Positions 12,707-25,687 of a DNA stretch of 64,000 nt are shown piece after piece (the stretch's first letter is position 1; each line of letters starts with the position of its first letter). This DNA is from Formicarius rufipectus (taxonomy: Eukaryota > Chordata > Aves > Passeriformes > Formicariidae). The stretch lies in assembly GCA_013399695.1 (NCBI GenBank), contig VXAU01004947.1:310001-374000 (forward strand), read 5' to 3'. A model generated the notes under the pieces. It did no database searches and had not been told where the DNA came from. It was given only the letters and a program-made list of their open reading frames with translations. The translations under genes were made by a program, and so were the position numbers.

Positions 12707-15700
12707 GTAAGGACGGAGCGGGGCGGGGAGGGGGGAGGGGGAACGGGGCCGCGAGTGCCCCCCGGTCGAGACCCAGGGACCCGTTGTCCCCCTCAAAGTT
12801 TGTTGGCGGCGTGGGTAGGAGCGGGGTCCATGGGGATGACACCGCCTGCCTCGACGGCGGAGCGGGCGGAGGAGAGGCAGCTGCCCGCCGAGCATCCCTC
12901 CCTCCCGCCGAGCATCCCTCCCTGCCGCGTCCCGCGGCGATCGCGACCAGCGCTGCGGCGAGGGCCGGGGAGAGCGCGGGTCTCGCCCCTGCCCCGGCCA
13001 CGGCCCCTCGCCGCCTCCTCGGGCGCTGGGACGAGTTGGAGGGACCCCCGGGGCCACCCGGTGGTCCGAGGAGCGCGGTGTGGTTTCGCGACCCCAGGCG
13101 GAGGAGGGGGGACCCGGCGGCCGAGGGGAGCCCGTCAGCGGGCGGGGGTGCGGGAGGCTGGTGGCGTTATGGGTAACACGCGTCTATTCTTCTGTGCGCG
13201 GAGCCGGCAGCCTCCCGCACTCCCACAGGACCTTATCTGACATCGGAGGTTTCTCCTCTCAGCCTGACCCAGTGGTGATTTGCAGCGCGTGGTATTCAGT
13301 CCGGCTTTCCTCTTCACTTTTCCTCCCAAAACTCTGCCCTTGAGGCTGTAACCGAAATAAAAGGGGGTTCGTAATTTTGTGCGCAATGATGTTCGCTTAA
13401 AAGATGGCACTTAGGAGTCCGGCATTCTCAGAATATCCCGGTAGGGGTTTTGGTTGGTTTGTTTTTGTCTGAAATTCGGAGGTATGGGTGGGAAAGAACC
13501 GAAAAAGAGTGAGCCTTTTTAACTTCACGCAGCGTTTGTCATGTGAAATCTTCAGCTGTTGAGAAATAATCTCGAATAACCAGATGGGCTTATTTTAAAT
13601 GGGCATCTTTTTGTCTCAAAGACGTCTGCAAATCTCCATTGAGAACACCCCTGGATGAGGTATGTACCAAGCCTTTGGTAGGAGAGGGCTCATTACTGTG
13701 ATTGCAGTTTGATTAAGTAAAATGGTGTCAGAAGATGAAGTCCACGGTTTTCCTTCTTTCTCTAAAATGATTATCAGTGTTATTTTCCGTATGGCAGCAA
13801 ATGATGGGATTAACAGTTTCAGCACATGTTTTCTTCTTTCAGGAGATAAAGGGACATATATGGCATAGAACCAGATAGCAAAATACTTCTTGAGTGTCTA
13901 CAAGTTTAAAGAAAAAAACGTAGTGTAGCTTTTGTAACCTTTTAAAGGTGTAGTAATGTTTCGTTTCTTTTTTTTTTTTTTCCCCTTAGATGTATCATCT
14001 TGTTTTTATTGTTATTGTTCAGCCTTTCAAAAGAAATACAGCATTGTCTGCTGGGGGTGGCATTGCTGTTAACACATACCAATATCGCTCGAAGAATCAG
14101 TGATACTGAATATGATATTCAATAACAAAATGTGCAACACTGCAAAAATTACTTGGGTGTGCTTAATTCTTTTTGGATTACAGCTCATATCAACCGTCAG
14201 CATGGGTTTTTCCTTCTGAAGAAAGGAAAAAACTCTCTGACTATAGTAGGAATATTTATTATGCAGGCTTAAAGTTTATTAAATCAGTCGTAAAGGAAAT
14301 GAACGCAACATCTTTAAACAGTTCAGATGATGAATGTGTAATTCCTGATTTGTTTGAGGTTAAAATTAGTTTTCTAGCAACCAGTAGCAGTTTTGCTTTA
14401 TTATGTATTGGTCTTTTGAATAAGAGGCAGAACCATTTGAGCAAAGCTGTTTTAAAGCAGAACTGATAAAAGCAATAATTGTTTGACTGAGGCAGCAGGC
14501 ATCTATTTCCAGGAGGAAAAAAAAAAAAAAAGTTGTCTAGGTAAAAAAATCTACTTTTTTGCTGGGAATTTAGCTTGTCAATCATTCTATCACAACTAAA
14601 CCCACAGCAATCAAATCAAAATACCTATAAAACGCAAGGTGAAGGTGAAAGCAGGGTACAGTATTGTGAGGATGAGCCGGTGGATGCCTTTGATCCTGGC
14701 TGTTGTTCTTTGGTGGATGATGTTGGCTCAGTTGCATAAAGGACCCCATTAAAGGCTTTCATATTCTGTTTAAGGAATGACAGGTCTTAGCCAGTAAAAG
14801 CCTTTCTTTCCCTTCCCCTGCTCACAAGTTTCTGATTGGGCAGTGGAAGTTTAGAAAGAAATAACTTTTTATTCTTTCTTTTTTAAGCCATTTCTGGCTT
14901 TCAGCCTTTAATGTGGCCCTCTCAAAATGCTTGCAGACTGTCATCTCACTGGAAATTTTGGTGCTGAAAGTGTTACACACTAGAGAGGGAGAGCAGGCAT
15001 GAGAGCTGGCATACTTGTTTCTATTAAGTAGAGGTAGGTGAGGAGATTAAGAGGCAACAGAGAATCCAAACTCATACGTTAATTAGTATTGCCCAGGATT
15101 TTTACAAATACATTGCCATTCACGGTTCTGCAGGTCTCATGCGCCGTCTTCCACTTACCACGTTTCTCTAATTCTTCACCTGTAGAAAGAAATTACTTTA
15201 ACTTCACAAATACAGACTTTATAACCTCTCTAGTCATGCAGCCACCTACCTAGGCATCCACAGAATTAATTTTTCTCAACAGTGATTGCTCTTCATTTCT
15301 TTCCAGGTGTCTATATTGTCTCTATCTGAATCTCCTCATGGAACAGTAAATTACTTTGCTGCAGTTTTTTTTATGGCAATTTCCCAAATAGTTTAGGCTA
15401 GGTGAAATGAATGTTCTACAAAACCACTCATCGACTATTTAGGTGAGAATTTGGAAATTTTTCTCTTTTCTAGCAGCAGATTCACAAGTCTGGTGATGTT
15501 TTAAAATATGTACTGTGGGCGACCCTAACACTGGGATTTGGCCAAGTTCAAAGAAGCTATGCAGATGGACACAGAAGGCAGAGGGAAATAGACCCTTTTA
15601 ATCATAACAAGGCTGCTCTTGTTTTCTTATCTATAGTGGAAATGAATCCCAGCCCCTTGTACCTAAAAGCAAGCTTGCAAATGTGCCAGAATAGACAGCA

Positions 15701-16944
15701 AGAGTATTTGCTATTGATAAAAAGTTTAAAATGTGACAGCCTGTCTTCTCAGTACTGATCTTTATGTCTCCATTTCTAGACTGTCACTGTACTGCTGCCA
15801 GAAGTGCACATCCCATCACTATTGGTGGGATAAGAATTTCCCCCCCCAAAACCCAGGCCCTTTGAAAGTACATGGCTTTGTTAGTGATCACTGAAACCAG
15901 CTATGACCAGTCCTTTTGAAATGGTTTTAATGACTTATAAATCAATTTCTCGTTAGAGAGAACTTTTTTTTCCCCTCCTTTTTCCCGAAGGTGCCATTGT
16001 TGCCCATGAAGAATAATTGGGTTTGCAACATAAGGTCAGAGCACATTTTATCCTGCCATTTGTGCCTCATGCAGGGGCATTATGGTGATGCACACCTCAA
16101 GCCCGGTTCTGCCTCTCTTCTGTGAGAACATCCTTTACTGATCAAGCCAGCGACATCCAAATTTCTGACAAAACAGACATTTCACTACTGTGTATGTTAG
16201 TATAATGGTCATTCCCTATACCATGGCTGGACTGTTTGTTGAAACTAGATGTTTCATACAATTCAGATGTCATGCTATTTGTGTAGATTGAGGTTAGATG
16301 GCATCAAATAGTACCTTCATCCTGTTTTAACCTGTTTTATGACAGTTGTATATTCTTAAGAAAGACATGTTAACTCGCTGCAAAGTAATGAGCAGGAACA
16401 GTTCTGTACTGCCAGTTCCCTTTCAGCCCTCACTGAAGCAGTTTCCATCTTTCTGCATTTTAGAAAATGTTTCAAAGTTTGTGTTTAGGGGCTTGAGGGG
16501 CTTCTGCTTTCTTGTTGTGCTGAATGTGTGAAACATGCTCGCAGAAGTCACTGGGTGTAGTCAGTTGTACCTCTGTTTTAAGCAATATAATACTGGAATC
16601 CAGGCTATGCATGTGTCTGGAAAAGTAGGTGGCATATGTATATATACATGCAAAATAACTCAGCGATAGATATACTAATTTTACATTCTTGCTTTTCCCC
16701 AGGAAGGCAGTGTGTAAGGGAATTCAAAAAGATATCCAGCAGTCATCTTGCCTGTATATTTTTGTACCTACACTTCTAGCTTTTCTACCTGTCCTCCTGC
16801 ACTTGAAATTCGAGTTTGTGCATGACAAACAGTACTGCAGCATTTCTTCCTCTAGGAATGTGTCTTTTTCATTTGTGTATGTCTATTTGTAAGTTTATAC
16901 ATAGAAATATATATATACACACACAAAAATGTAGTAACTGTAAC

Positions 16945-17085
16945 CTTGAGATTAGCTCACTTGGTTAGAGCCTAGTGCTAATAATGACAAGGTTGTGAGT
17001 TGATCACTGTATGGGCCACTCACTTAAACAGTTGGGCTCAATGATCCTTGTGGGTCCCTTCCAACTCAGAATATTCTGTGATCCT
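16945..17085 (+). mobile_element. tRNA-Ile/CR1 composite SINE (TguSINE1-like)
   Basis: The left half resembles a tRNA-Ile gene. 'ttagctcacttggttagag' is the A-box/D-arm, 'tgctaataatgacaag' keeps the anticodon-loop region, and 'gagttgatcactg' is a decayed B-box. The right half is a CR1 3' tail containing 'gggtcccttccaactcag' and 'atattctgtgatcc'. This tRNA-head, CR1-tail structure is that of SINEs described from passerine birds, which would be mobilised by CR1 machinery. It is not a working tRNA gene: the acceptor stem does not pair and the B-box is mutated. Confidence 0.75.
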
Positions 17086-20000
17086 TCAGTGTATTTTAAC
17101 TATTTCTCCAAATCTTATGTAATATTTGGTGGAGTCTTTCTAGAATTTGTTTTTCTGGCTACTTGGATATCAGATTCTGCTCTAATTCTTTGTCACTTCT
17201 TTCCCTCTCTCCTCTTTATAAAGAAAGATAAGCATCTGCATATTTGGAAGACATACACCATTGCCAAGCAATCTGGTGTAGTGGCTTAATATGCTGGCAA
17301 ATAATTTCACAAGTTGTTTGTGTGTGAAGGCAGTATATTTTAATATAATCAAATTTCGAATGTAACCATGAAGACAGTTATCTGAGCTTATTTAAATCTT
17401 ATGGAAGGCCAGGCAGCTCTAGAAATGAAAGAATGTTTTACATTTTTTAATCGGAGTGCATATTTTTGTCCTTCACCGCTGATGGTGTGAGATATTGCGT
17501 TTGCCAAAAGCCTTTCTATCCTAGCTTCTGAGCATTGCCAGTACTTGATGGCCTAATAATTTTTGAGAGAAGTGGAATCTTGAAGACTGAGGTAGAAGGG
17601 ATGCTGCTTTGCAATGTGTTGCTAACCTTCTGTGCACTAACTTTTTGTCATTGCCGGTAAACCCCCTTTTCACTTTTGGTGTGTTTATTTGCTGTATGGG
17701 TCACTCAGTGGCTCCATTTGAGCACTCTCTTCCTTTTCACCTCTGAGGTCCATATCCTGTACTTCATTTTCCTTAAGCAGTTTGATTTTTATTAATGTTC
17801 CTGGCCATATTTACTCAGCTGATCTCGCCTGAGAGTCCCCAGCTTGGTCCCAACTATCAGTGCGTACAGCACTGTCCTTTTCTCTGACCTTACCAAACAT
17901 GCCTTCTCAGAGCCCTTTGCATCTTCCCTCATCGTTTGAATACAGATCAGGAATGGACTTTCAAAAGAGCACGTCACTGCCTGCAGAGCAGTGGATCTGT
18001 TCTTTCTTTATGGTGAGTTCTGAAAAATCCCACTAGCTATATTCTTCAGCTTATAGAGGTGTCTGAAGTTTGCATAGCTCAGAGGAGGAGGGAGGGTTTC
18101 TCTCGTGAGTTTTCTCCTTCACCTGATCTGCTTTCCTATGACAAAGGCAACTCTTCTCTTTCCCTGCATCTCTAGCTCGCAGAGACTTCTTCCACTTGGG
18201 TCTTTCTCTCTTACCTTTCCCCAGTTTGCTCCTGTCTCACTTGGAGATATCTTATTCCCAGTATGAGGAGAGTAGTTATCTTTCCTCTCTCCTACCAATC
18301 CTCATCACACCAATAGCTTAACCTGCATTACCTTTGCTCTCAGCATCTCCTTGTTACCTCACAAAGTCTTTAATTAAAACTTGTTACAGCCAGTTTATTG
18401 CAGGAGGGTAAGAAGGCAGGCATATTTGCACATATCTGTGCAGTTTTTGAGAGTTCTCCCTGGAGCCTGATATTTTTGCTATCTTTCTGTCTCTCATCCT
18501 TACTCTTTAATAAAGTTCACTAATATTTTCTGCTGCAACAAATTCTTGACCTTCTCTGTTCTGCTCTGGCCATTATGTAGAAGCTGTTTTCTTGGAGTGG
18601 TTCTCTCTCTCTGCCTTTTTTTCTGTTCCCTTATAAATGTGTTTTTCCCCCAGTTTCATCCTCTAGACATTACATTTCTCTGGAGACCTTTAACATTTAG
18701 CATCCAATGGAACCTGGACCTTTTATGTCCTGTTCTGTTGTTTCAAATGACTTATCTCCCTTAAACTACACATTGTGTACTAAACTGCTGTTTCTTCTAG
18801 GTCCTTTCAGGAGAATGAGTGTTCAGCCCCCGTCTCTTTTGCATCTAGCTGAGCTTCTCTGTCTCCATTTAACATTTGTGTCAATCCTACTAAGCAATAA
18901 TAAATGCCTGCACCCTTTGGCATTAAAGAGTAGCTAGAAAAGAGGCTGGAAATGACACAATTTCTATTGGAATATTGAAATCCAAGATAAACCCTTCTGT
19001 GAAAAAGGAAAAGTTTGAGAGTTCAAAATTCACCAGCTTAATGAGTTCTCTTGAATTTTCTTTAAAATGTAAATACCATAGCATCGTACCAAACTTTTTG
19101 TATTACCTGTTTGTTCCAATTTACTTGGAAAGGAAAAGTCCTTTACTGGGACTCCAGTCCCTAAACTGGAACTGATTTTAAGCAAATAACCAGACCACAA
19201 TTGCTTCATTGTTTCCTTTCATCTTACACACTTCAGCAGGCCTCTTGATGAAGAACTCTTCCAAAGTTCTATCTTCAGATGAAAATGAGATATATAAACT
19301 GTGAAAAATCTTAAAATCTCACAGTTTTAAGATAGCTACCTTAGCCTTCCCTTTTTTGTCCCAAATGTTGGGCAGGGCAGGTAGCTGTAGTTTTCCATTA
19401 ATGTGATCCTGATGGTTCCCTAGCTGTTTTGTGATTTCATTACTTTGTCTTGTCTCCAACTTGGTAGGCAATACATGTGTAAGTGGTTGTATTTTACAAG
19501 CTAAGGGGTTTTGAGTGAACTCAGTTTTGGAGATTTTTCACAGCAGTTGGGGCAGCTCTCCCTGCTCTTCCTTCCCTATGCCTGGGTGGGAGGTGGGAGA
19601 CACATTGGTTTGCTTAATTCAGAGAAAGGGCTTCAGTCTAAGCCTTTCACTTTCCAGGCATGCACCTACCTTCTGGAATATCATTAGGTGTCTTTGTTTC
19701 TGGATTTTTAACTCTTGATCTGTCATGCTCTTGGAGCAACTCAGTCAGTTTAGAGACGGCAGCAGAACTCAGAGGCTGCCACCATGCTCACCTGCCTTGC
19801 AGGAGAGCAAAGTTTGGGTCCTTCACCTGCACCAAATGGAGCAGGAATTCAGCATTGCCTTTGAACTTCTCTGATCTTAGACCCGTATACACCCTGGTTG
19901 TTTGGGAAGTAAGGCACAGCCTCCTTTTCTCTGTACGTGCAAGTCACCTGTGCTAAGACTGGTACACACATCTTACCAACAAAACTTTGGAGGGAGGAAG

Positions 20001-23000
20001 CAGTGGTATTTCTTTTAATGACATTGTCCGTCACTGATTAAGGCCTTGTTTTCCCCCTTGTTTTGTTTTTGTTGTTCAGATTGTCAGCTGCTGGATGCTT
20101 GGGGGTGTCATGTAGGGGCCATTTGTCCACAACTTGGAACAATCCAGCCCTTATCCTGCTACTGTGCAAACGGTATGTTAATTAACATAAATAATCATGT
20201 AGCGGTAGCTTCTTGCTAATTAAAGTTCAACTTGCCAGAGATATGATCGTGTTACATAAGAACAAAATTTGGTTTAGTACTTACATGCCCTAATTTACCC
20301 CATAGCTGACAGTGCCTTGCTGTATCTAGAAGATAATATTCCTCCTAGTGTCTGTCCTCCTTCTCGATCCCTCACACAGAGAATTCTGACTGAAGGGAAT
20401 GCAGTTTTTCCTGAATTAGGAGTGACAGCATTTTTGCCATTTATAGCCTAGGAGTAGCACAGTGTTGGAGACAGAGTAAGTAAACCAGTAAACAGGATAG
20501 GAGTAACATTGCCTTCGCATTCTTGTCAACATGTGTTTTTTCCTTGCTCAGTGTTACTGAGTCTGAGAGCACCATTTCTCAGTCTGCACATTTCTTTCTC
20601 CAAGGCTTGGAAACCTTGTTCCATCCTTGAAGCAGTATTGTTCATCGCCATATGGGTTAAGGTAATTATTAGTCATATAAATTTTCATTTTATAGGACAG
20701 TTCTAATTCCTGAAGGCCAACAGTTACCATGGCAGACCTCATTTCTCTCACACTTTTCCATCTGACTGCATATGAGTATAAATTATTGCTGTTTCTCCTG
20801 TGGTGATACTTTGTGGACCCAGTTTGGTAGGAGTCCCAATGCATTGGGCATTATGCAAGCTTATCAGAAGATAAAGCCCATCTCTGAACAGCTTACATCC
20901 TTAAAACATATAAGCATATTTTTCTGTGCTCAGAAAGTGTTTCAGTTTTACCTACTTGTCCTCTAGCCGGTTTTTAATTAACTGTGGTTATCATAGAAGA
21001 AATGCATAGACATGGCGATCAAAATATTTTCTAAAATAGAAGCTAGAAAGGTTTAATCGTGGATTTCCCTTTCTTGTTTCGATTCCTTTTCTTGCCATGT
21101 CAACATTTTTGCAGTTATCAGTAGCATCATTGTATTGCTCATAATTACTTTCCGAGGAAGAACACAAATACTCACTGTTTCTATTCAGGCTATTAAAATT
21201 GCTCTATCAATCATCCGGGTTTGCAAATAATAATAAATTCAGCCCTTTTTATAGACAACGATAAAAACTTTCTGGCCCTTCCTCTCCCCCAGAACAGCAG
21301 GAGAAGATCGGTAATAGCATTTTAATGAAGTCACATTCTTGTTCCCCAAGTGAACTGGTCTTGTGGAGTCCAAGGTGGGGAAGGGGGGGTATAATTCTCC
21401 CTGTTGTTCTTGATGGTGAGTTTATGTACTATGCGTTTTTTATTTTACCTAAAGTGCATTTATATTCTGATATCATCCAAGCAGCTTTTTGGGCTATATG
21501 TAATCACACAGTGGAGGGCACTAGTAAGACCTGCCCCCTCAACTCTTTACTAATCCTTTCACTTTGAAGGCAGAGCCTTAAAAAGTTGTGTCTTCAACCT
21601 TCAGGTGATGTTTATCACCTCATATATTTGATCTCCGCTAAAGCAGGCTGGGAAAAAGGGCTGAAAGAAGTTGAATGCTGGTCTCTACAGACAGCTAAGC
21701 AGGGAGTTTGTCAAAGTCGCTCCATCTAGTGGCAGTCACTTCGCACAGCTGGTCTGGCAGTGCCCTTCAACAACTGCTGGATGACGGGACAAAGGTCTAA
21801 AGTGGTGTCCAGCTTTGCCTTTTCTGGTCTGCTCTTCGAGATAAAATATGCTTGAAATTTTTTTCTGTTGTTTAGTTCTTACCTGAACTCATAAGTCAGT
21901 ACTTATTCTGAATTGCTGCATGCAGTCATGGAAATACATAAAATATTTTGAGTGCCAGGGTCAGTGCAGGCTCTCCCTCATTTTTAATCAATTCTTCAGT
22001 CTTTTAAAAGCTGTTTTAAAATGAGTGAGGTAGTAGAACTCATTTAAGGAAGGGATGAAGCTGAAAGCTTTGAAAACTCAAAGGCTCTGCTGGAAGAGTG
22101 AGTTCTGGCAGGGCAGGGAGGCTCTCCCTCAGTGCTGCCCTTGCTTGTGAGGGGACACACATCTGTGACTTGAGCGCCATCCAGAGAGGACAGATCTGTG
22201 TGGGAGATGATTGTTCTCGAGGGAGGCTGTGAGAAACCACAGGGGCTCCTGGAGTATTTCACATAGAGGTGATCACAGGTGTTGAGCAGTGTGGGTTTGT
22301 GTTCTTGGGTCATATGGGTTTGGGTTGTGTTGAAGCCAGCTTTAAAGAGCAGTGTGGCCAGACGGTATGGGGTGTCTGTTTCTATTCCCAGTGCCTATTC
22401 TCCACTCCAGGTTCAGACAGAAGAGCTCAGAGACAAAACTTGTAGGCACTGGCATGTACACTTGACCAATGAAAAGACCAAGAGCAGGACCACTGCTTCT
22501 GCCATTTGCTGAATTGTGCAGCACCTCGGACTGTGACCTGGTAGCCACAGTGCCAAATGTCCAGTCTTGTTTTCACTGTACAGCCATGGAAAACCTCGAT
22601 CTCCTCAGTACATTTCAGTAGTGAACTTAGACCAGGATAAGCTAGTATCTAAATTAAAATAAACAAATTTCCTGCAAAGTGCAATTCCAGAACAGGCAAA
22701 CGGTTGTTTTACTGCAACTTTAATAAAAATCAACTGCTCCTTCAATAGGTGCATGCACACATACAGCTGGAAATTTCCAATTATGATATTCCCAGCAGCA
22801 AACAAAACCAAAATTAATGTCAGAAGCATCCCCCAAAGCCTAAACTACACCACTGATGAACTTCCAAGTACTCCCAAAGAAAACTCTCTTTGCCGATACA
22901 ATAAGGTAGAAATTACTGTAATAATCTCAATGTAAAAATACAGAGAAAAAAAAATCATTGCCATTCAAAGTAAGACTTGCCCCTTCTGATCCCATTAACC

Positions 23001-25605
23001 ATGTTGTTAGCATAGCATATGCATGCATAGTGATACTGTCACATAACTCACTGCCACCTTCAAAAGAGCATACAGGAATTCATGTTTTTTCATTTGTATT
23101 TCAAACAAAGGCACGGCACCTAATTCTGAGGAGCCTGTAGTTGACAAGACTCCAACAGGGACCAGCTACCTCATAACAATTTGTTTGTCTGTCTAGCAGA
23201 AGTGCTCAGTTGCATACAATTTTTGAAGCTTTCCTCAAACATAATCTTCTCGACATGGGGCTGTGGCTTTAATCATTAAAATGGTTGTCTTTCCTCTGTC
23301 AAAAATAAGCTGGAATAACAGAGGTTACCTCATCTGTTGTTACACGTTTATAGAACTACTTGTTTTATTTAATATTTTTGTGTAGTTTTCAAATTAATAA
23401 CAGATTCTTCACTTCTGATTTTAAACTAGTGTTATAATGCCCAGTGTAAAGCTGCCAGACTTCACCAAAGCAGATTTGTTAGCAGAGTCATTTTTGCAAT
23501 GTGTAACATCTGCAAATTCTCCAGGAACAGCTGCAAAGCACCTTCTGGAAGAAAAGTACCTTAGGTATTAGATGATTGCTGTTCATTTTTAATGTATGCT
23601 TCAGTGACATTTCCCTCCCTCACTGCTCACGCCCTCAAAATTAAATTCCTTAGTATTGTCTGTCTAATAATTAAATTGTTACTTGCTGAGCAAACTATGT
23701 CTGCAAAAGCTGATTCAGCCAGTATATTTTGTGTGTTAAGACTGTGTTGATAAAGGTGTTTGTACTCATCCTTGTTTGCAGCACTGGAGTTGCAGTGTCT
23801 TCTGTGGGTCTGAGTTCATACATTCCCTTTAATGGTCAGTGTCCAGGACTGCTTAATCAAAGGCAAAACTTTAAAGAACTATGGAAAAAGTCTTGAGTGT
23901 GCAGATGCTGTAAGCAAGGGCAGTATAAATGGATCATCAGCCAAATGATCTCTGCTTTTAGAAATGCTCATGATTTCTTCTGGTTTTGAGTTATTGGTTA
24001 TTTATTGGTACTGTTGTAGAGAGGAATCCTTTTCTGCTTTCCTGTAGTTTTTATGGGAAAACAGAACTGTGGTACCTACTATGTAAGTCATCTCTTTAGG
24101 AGCTGAGGTGATCAGTACTCTGATTTTTGGCAGATAATCTCTCATGGACTTTCTAGCCACTTATTGGTAAAGTGAACAGGCTAAGTCAGTAAAATCTTAT
24201 ATATGGCATCTTTAGTGTCACAGTTTCCTCCATTCTAAAAGCAAGAAGTTTGAATTTGCTCCTGTTGCAGATATAATCATCCAGATGTCCCATAGCAAGT
24301 ACAGAATAGAATACAGACTAGCACACTAAAGAGGTGATTTGGGCTCTTGTTTACGTTCAGACTAGTCTCATCCACTCAGGTGATGGAAGGGGTCCCTAAA
24401 GTAGATATTCAATCTGTATTCAAAGAATTTTCTATGGGCAAAGTAATATAAAGGAGTACAGCATAGGAAGAGCTGTACGACTTGTCAGGTGCTGATGAGG
24501 GTCCTCTCCCGAGGGTACCCTGGCCAGGAGCTGCATCCTCCACAGTCCATGAGCAAAGGGAGGACATGACAGTTCTCAGAGACCAGTGGCTACCTGGGGA
24601 CCTTCTACCGAGTCCACGCAGTTTCTGAAAGAACACAATGTTTTTGAGAGTGTCCACACCAGGACAACTTACATTACCATGCTTTTCTCACAGGAGTTGT
24701 CGCTCCTGGTCCCTTTTGTCTCGAGTTTTGGCCTGAGCTGCACTCTTACCCAAACTTGGTGCCATGTGTATCTAGGCGAGAGTGAACTGCCCTCATTGAG
24801 ACTTCTGGTCTGTACAGAGCAGATCACTGATTCTCTCACTGACTTAGCAATGCTGGTCACCTTTCTTGAAACTGTGAACAGAGCGGAGTAACAACCCTCT
24901 TCCCTCACATAGCCCAAGTGTCCCAGTTACCTTCATTTTCTTAGCAGAAGGGAAAAATAGAATAAACTTTGTATATGAATGTAATGAAGCTATATATTTG
25001 CAGATTAAATCCCTTGCTAATAAATTTGCAATAGCAAATTCAGGATGTTAGTAGACCTCAGATTGCTCTAACAGGCTAATGTGAATATACAGGCGTACTG
25101 GGTGAACCGTGAAATTTAGAGTACATGGCCCTGTCCCTGTTACCTCTCCGTCAGCAAGCTTTCAAAACCCTTGGTGCCTTTTGAAAGAAAAGCAACGTAG
25201 GTGATGATTCAGTTTACTGCTGCTCCTGCAGTGACGCTTGGTATTATCTAAATGAAGCAAGCCCAAGGAATATTGGTCTACAAGGCACTTTGCAATCAGA
25301 AGCCAAGTTCAGATGTAGAGAAAATTATCTTTCTGGTGGAGCAGCTCGGAAGGTTTTGTTGAGAAATTAAAATTGCCTTCCTATGAAGCCCTCAGTTCCC
25401 TGTGCCTCTGTTTTTCATGTCAGTTCATAATGTAATCAATTTTGATGAAATCCAGGTGATTTCTTTCCAAGTGCTCGACCCACTCTGACTCCCACAGTGG
25501 CAAAGTGTAGACCTGAACTGAATACAAGAGAAAGGGTTGATTTTGTTTGACACAGTTCAACTAAATTTTTTTGTGGCGTTTGTCTCCCTCTTTATGGTAA
25601 TATGG

Positions 25606-25626
25606 TCTGATCTTTTCCCCATATAG
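25606..25626 (+). other. CNR1: Splice acceptor of the CNR1 coding exon
   Basis: A pyrimidine-rich tract ending in 'ttttccccatatag' precedes the exon. It lies 61 bases upstream of the start codon, consistent with CNR1 genes, where a short 5' UTR piece is spliced onto the single coding exon. Confidence 0.7.
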
Positions 25627-25687
25627 GGTTTCCTCCGATGCATTTTTCTGTCCCCCAAGTCACTCTGAAACCAACAAAACTGGGGTT
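25627..25687 (+). other. CNR1: CNR1 5' UTR, portion within coding exon
   Basis: Sixty-one bases lie between the predicted acceptor and the ATG. One upstream ATG-like triplet is present (gatgca), but the annotated start is the one conserved in the family. Confidence 0.6.

Larger units (their letters stand above)
11950..13175. promoter_or_regulatory. CNR1: CpG island, probable CNR1 promoter
   Basis: A sharp shift to very G+C-rich, CpG-dense sequence begins near 11,950 and fades by about 13,180. The flanks are A+T-rich. This is the only CpG island in the window. It lies about 12.5 kb upstream of the CNR1 coding exon on the same strand, matching the family pattern of a distant non-coding first exon. 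No TATA box is evident. A 20-base tandem duplication sits at 12,884-12,923. The core is lost in an assembly gap. Long open frames across it are G+C and gap artefacts. Confidence 0.75.
12707..25626 (+). other. CNR1: Probable CNR1 intron 1
   Basis: This is non-coding sequence between the candidate donor and the coding-exon acceptor. It contains a composite SINE near 16,945-17,085, poly-T and poly-A runs (about 13,968 and 14,517) and a pyrimidine-rich stretch of about 18,090-18,900. A+T-rich, homeodomain-like words occur near 20,165-20,260. I see no coding exon inside. Further 5' UTR exons, known for CNR1 in mammals, could be present but cannot be told from sequence alone. Confidence 0.45.

Noticed and set aside
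12095..13240. Long open frames through the CpG island on both strands
   Set aside because: They run through 383 N and extremely G+C-rich sequence that lacks stop codons by composition. They are Pro/Arg/Gly/Ala-rich with no recognisable domain.
16945..17018. Functional tRNA-Ile gene
   Set aside because: The acceptor-stem ends do not pair, the B-box is mutated and a CR1 tail follows directly. It is the head of a SINE.
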